Below are positions 60,937 to 64,000 of a stretch of DNA of 64,000 nucleotides, piece after piece. Position numbers and translations under genes: made by a program. The number at the start of each line of letters is the position of its first letter. Positions within the stretch are counted from its first letter, which is position 1. The notes under the pieces were generated by a model. That model searched no databases and was not told the origin of the DNA. It worked only from the letters and a program-made list of their open reading frames with translations. Source of the DNA: Sinanaerobacter chloroacetimidivorans (GTDB lineage Bacteria > Bacillota > Clostridia > Peptostreptococcales > Anaerovoracaceae); the NCBI RefSeq assembly GCF_018128545.1, contig NZ_JAGSND010000001.1:172153-236152 (forward strand), in the 5' to 3' direction.

Positions 60937-62400
60937 ATGAGTAATGTTAAAGTCGATACCGTTGCGAACAACAGATCTAGTTTCAAGGCTGGTGCGCAAA
61001 AATTCGGGGGCTTCATGGCAGGTATGATTATACCGAATATCGGAGCAATCCTGGCTTGGGGTCTTATCACAATGTTTGTTATACCTACAGGATGGGCCCC
61101 CAATGAAACCCTTGTCCAAATGGTCGATCCTATGATCAAATGGCTGATACCGATTTTGGTTGGCTTCACAGGCGGAAGACTGGTGCATGGTATAAGAGGC
61201 GGTGTCGTCGGTGCTATTGCAACATATGGTATTATTGTAGGTTCTTCTATTCCGATGATCCTTGGCGGCATGATGATGGGGCCTTTGGGCGGCTGGGTGA
61301 TCAAATCATTCGATAAGCTCGTAGAAGGCAAAATCCGTACCGGGTTTGAAATGCTTGTAGATACTTTCTCAGCAGGTATCCTGGGAGCACTGGTTTCTAT
61401 ATTTTCATTCCTGATCGCTGAGCCTATTGTAACTGCTATTTCCACAACCCTGGGCAATATAGCAAAAGTGGTAACAGAGGCAGGACTACTTCCGCTCATA
61501 GCCATTGTTATTGAGCCTGGTAAAATTTTATTCCTGAACAACGCAATTAACTTTGGAGTTTTAGGGCCTCTGGGAATCCAGCAAGTAACAGAAATGGGCA
61601 AATCGGTCTTCTTCCTGCTGGAAAGCAATCCTGGTCCTGGTTTCGGTATTCTTCTTGCTTATTGTATTTTCGGAAAGGGAGCTGCAAGGCAGTCAGCACC
61701 TGGTGCGGTGATTATTCAATTCCTTGGCGGTATTCATGAGGTATATTTCCCATACATACTGATGAAGCCGCTGCTCATCCTCGCTGCAATCGGCGGTGGA
61801 ATAAGTGCTAACTTCACTTTCGTAATGCTGAATGCAGGACTGGTTGCGACTCCGTCTCCCGGAAGTATCTTCGCAGAGATGGCTATGTCTCCGAAAGGCG
61901 GCCACCTGCCGGTACTTGCAGGAATAGCAGTGGGAGCAATTGTATCCTTCCTTATCGCTTCTGTGATCTTAAAGAGGGATAAGTCGATGACTGACATGGA
62001 TGAAGATTCTCTGAATATGGCAAAGAATTTAACGGCCATGATGAAGGCTGAAAGCAAGGGGCAGAAGACGTTAAGCTCCGCCGCGCCTGCGTTAAGTTCC
62101 GCCGCACCTACGCTAAGTTCTGCCGTGCCCAAGGTTATCGTATTCGCCTGTGAAGCGGGAATGGGTTCTTCAGCAATGGGAGAATCCATACTGAAGAAAA
62201 AGATTAAGGAAGCCGGACTTGAAATTGAGGTCAAACATTCTGCAGTGAATGCACTGCCTGCTGACACAGAGGTCATTTTTACGCAGGAAAGCCTTGCCGG
62301 CAGAGCAGCGCAGGTGGCACCCAAAGCAGAAATCGTAACCGTAAAGAATTTCCTTGATCAAAATGTATATGATAAGTATCTGAGCAGATTTAAAAAATAA
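60937..62400 (+). CDS. mtlA: PTS mannitol transporter, EIICB component
   Basis: A 487-residue membrane permease that takes up and phosphorylates mannitol. The ATG at 60937, with GGGAGG nine bases upstream, is preferred over an earlier in-frame ATG. Residues 15-345 form the EIIC channel ([19 protein letters not shown], then [11 protein letters not shown]). The EIIB domain near the C-terminus holds the phosphocysteine in [13 protein letters not shown] at about residues 406-418. The linker has three tandem LSSAAP-type repeats. There is no EIIA domain, so that must be a separate protein. An mtlR gene follows after 37 bases. Confidence 0.93.
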   Translation: MSNVKVDTVANNRSSFKAGAQKFGGFMAGMIIPNIGAILAWGLITMFVIPTGWAPNETLVQMVDPMIKWLIPILVGFTGGRLVHGIRGGVVGAIATYGIIVGSSIPMILGGMMMGPLGGWVIKSFDKLVEGKIRTGFEMLVDTFSAGILGALVSIFSFLIAEPIVTAISTTLGNIAKVVTEAGLLPLIAIVIEPGKILFLNNAINFGVLGPLGIQQVTEMGKSVFFLLESNPGPGFGILLAYCIFGKGAARQSAPGAVIIQFLGGIHEVYFPYILMKPLLILAAIGGGISANFTFVMLNAGLVATPSPGSIFAEMAMSPKGGHLPVLAGIAVGAIVSFLIASVILKRDKSMTDMDEDSLNMAKNLTAMMKAESKGQKTLSSAAPALSSAAPTLSSAVPKVIVFACEAGMGSSAMGESILKKKIKEAGLEIEVKHSAVNALPADTEVIFTQESLAGRAAQVAPKAEIVTVKNFLDQNVYDKYLSRFKK

Positions 62401-62437
62401 TGAATACTGGGATGAACGAAATGAGGTTAGGAACGGT

Positions 62438-64000
62438 ATGGATGGTTTTACTGTCAGACAAAAGTTCATATTAAGCAATCTGATTGAGAAGGGTCCTTTA
62501 TCAATAAAGGACCTATCTCATCAAATTGATGTCAGCGAGCGTACCATCATGCGTGAGATGTCTTCAATTAATGATTGGTTGAAACAATACAAGCTCCATA
62601 TATCCAAAATCGGAGGTGAGCTGGTTATAAGCGGCAACCAGAAAGACATCGATAGGATACGCAAGCTATTTGACAGGACGCCGCCTTTATGGCTGCTTAC
62701 CCAGGAGCAAAGGCAGGTGCTGATTACAGCACAGCTGCTGCTTGCGAAGGAACCGATAAAATCGGCATATTTCGGCTGTCAATTCAACGTAGTAGAAGGC
62801 ACAATCATTTTTTATCTCGATAAAATTGAAGGCTGGCTTCGGACTAAAAATTTGAAGCTCATAAGAAGAAGGGGATATGGTCTTGAAATCATAGGCTCCG
62901 ACTGGAGCAAAAGAAATGCTTTTGCTGAGCTTCTTTATAATTTCAAATCCATTAGTGAGCTTCTGGCGTTTTTATATGAGGATAATAGTGATTACTCACT
63001 GCATGCCTTTTTCGAAGTCACTTTCGGAAAAGAGCTTGTTACCAATGTAAAAGGCATGATAAAAAAACTGTATTCAGAGAACAGGATACTGAAGACCAAT
63101 GATGTTGACAATTTCAGTACATTCATTCATTTGCTTCTGGCGATTGAGAGAACTCGCAGCAATATGGCCATTGAACTACCGGAGGATATCATAAAGGATA
63201 CTTTGATGAACGAGTTTTCTGTCATAAAGGATCTTATGAATGTACTTGATGAAGATGGAATAGAACTTCCTGAAAGTGAACTTGCTTATCTTGCAATTCA
63301 CCTTATGGAGGATAGAAATAGATACACTGATGAAAAGGTGCAGAAGGAACTGGGCTTTGAGCTTGAGGACGCGGTATGGGAAATCGTATCGATTACAGGG
63401 AAAAGGCTGAATATGTCAATCTTATGTGATAATCAGCTTATGAGCGGACTCAGGCAGCACATCAATCCTGCATTATACAGGCTGACTATGGGGCTCGAGG
63501 TAAGAAACCCGATCATCAATGATATAAGAGACTATTACAAGGACTTATATGAAGCTGTTGACTATGCATGCAGGCTGGTTTTTTCAAAATACAATCTTAT
63601 TATACCGCCCAATGAGGTGGGCTATGTGACGATGCATATCGGTGCAGCAATTGAAAGGCAGCATGGACTTGAAAGCATACTGCGGGTTTTAGTCATCTGT
63701 CCGAATGGTATCAGCACTGTGAAAATACTATGTGGAAAGCTGAAAAGCAAGTTCCCGGAAATCGATGAGGTTGAAGCCTGCTCCTTAAGGGAAATGGAAG
63801 AAAAAATAAAGAAAAACTATGATATCATCTTATCAACAGTGGATGTAAGTAAGAAGTCGGGTAATGACATCCTTTTTATATCACCGTTTCTGCCAAGCAA
63901 GGATATTGAAAAGGTAGGCGAATTGATTAAGATCAAAATGGAAGAAGGCAGCAGCATGAAAAAGCCTTTGCCTGCGGATTTTTATGAAGAGGCGGTCGAG
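62438..64000 (+). CDS. mtlR: PTS-regulated transcriptional activator MtlR, 3' end outside the window
   Basis: At least 521 residues from ATG 62438, open to the right edge. An N-terminal DeoR/BglG-like helix-turn-helix (SIKDLSHQIDVSERTIMREM, about residues 22-41) is followed by a second HTH. Two PRD domains with conserved histidines (LIHFL- and YLAIHLMEDR-type and MHIGAAIERQ) follow, then an EIIB-like domain starting VLVICPNGISTVKIL. The rest (EIIA domain) is cut off. MtlR activates the mannitol operon when phosphorylated through the PTS. Directly downstream of mtlA. Confidence 0.9.
   Translation, partial: MDGFTVRQKFILSNLIEKGPLSIKDLSHQIDVSERTIMREMSSINDWLKQYKLHISKIGGELVISGNQKDIDRIRKLFDRTPPLWLLTQEQRQVLITAQLLLAKEPIKSAYFGCQFNVVEGTIIFYLDKIEGWLRTKNLKLIRRRGYGLEIIGSDWSKRNAFAELLYNFKSISELLAFLYEDNSDYSLHAFFEVTFGKELVTNVKGMIKKLYSENRILKTNDVDNFSTFIHLLLAIERTRSNMAIELPEDIIKDTLMNEFSVIKDLMNVLDEDGIELPESELAYLAIHLMEDRNRYTDEKVQKELGFELEDAVWEIVSITGKRLNMSILCDNQLMSGLRQHINPALYRLTMGLEVRNPIINDIRDYYKDLYEAVDYACRLVFSKYNLIIPPNEVGYVTMHIGAAIERQHGLESILRVLVICPNGISTVKILCGKLKSKFPEIDEVEACSLREMEEKIKKNYDIILSTVDVSKKSGNDILFISPFLPSKDIEKVGELIKIKMEEGSSMKKPLPADFYEEAVE

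Overview
The window looks like a piece of chromosome from a low-GC Gram-positive anaerobe, most likely a clostridial (Clostridia) species. The evidence is strong AGGAGG-type ribosome binding sites, frequent TTG/GTG starts, a Tn1549/CTn-style conjugative element, an AGCS alanine symporter, O-acetylhomoserine sulfhydrylase, a PTS mannitol permease and a low-GC backbone. Almost the whole left three quarters is accessory DNA; ordinary chromosome appears from about 51 kb. No tRNA, rRNA or CRISPR array was seen.

Region A (1-24.4 kb) is a conjugative-element backbone on the + strand: small accessory proteins, a candidate oriT, a ribbon-helix-helix protein, a MobP-type relaxase fused to Sel1 repeats, a DUF3991/Toprim protein, a VirD4/TraG coupling ATPase, a sigma-like regulator, a MazF/PemK toxin and an integration module of serine recombinases. 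The mating-pore genes normally found between the coupling protein and the right-end regulators are absent from this interval. In their place are cargo genes: a RidA / alanine symporter / MalY-PatB lyase set with its own XRE regulator, then ferredoxin, PPOX and HxlR genes. The first set lies between two diverged copies of a hairpin plus two tiny overlapping ORFs. The element may now be mobilisable rather than self-transmissible.

Region B (24.4-33.5 kb) is a defence-like island stacked against the recombinase end: a two-gene unit (nucleoid-associated-like protein plus a membrane protein), a PstI/BsuBI-type restriction-modification pair, a recombinase scar, and an HTH / Mrr-like nuclease / unknown-protein group. 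Units end in look-alike terminators, which suggests cassette accretion.

Region C (33.6-46.9 kb) is a lipoprotein DNA/RNA nuclease gene cut in two by about 12.4 kb. The insert has Tn554-type tnpA/tnpB/tnpC at one end reading inward, and carries helical-repeat proteins, a frameshifted cell-wall amidase, an IS256-family transposase and an acetyltransferase gene. That acetyltransferase is itself split by a complete IS21-family element whose ends and 6-bp target duplication can be read exactly.

Region D (47-64 kb) holds a possible nuclease-partner gene, a LexA-boxed Y-family polymerase with a YolD-like partner, a cupin, a rifampin ADP-ribosyltransferase with a TPR-like N-terminus, an ECF sigma / DUF4179 anti-sigma pair and a cyclodeaminase-like gene. 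It continues with a mef-type macrolide exporter preceded by a seven-residue RLR leader peptide and two terminators, metY, a DUF401 permease with an in-frame TGA, a HAD phosphatase, and the mannitol genes mtlA and mtlR (the latter running off the right edge).
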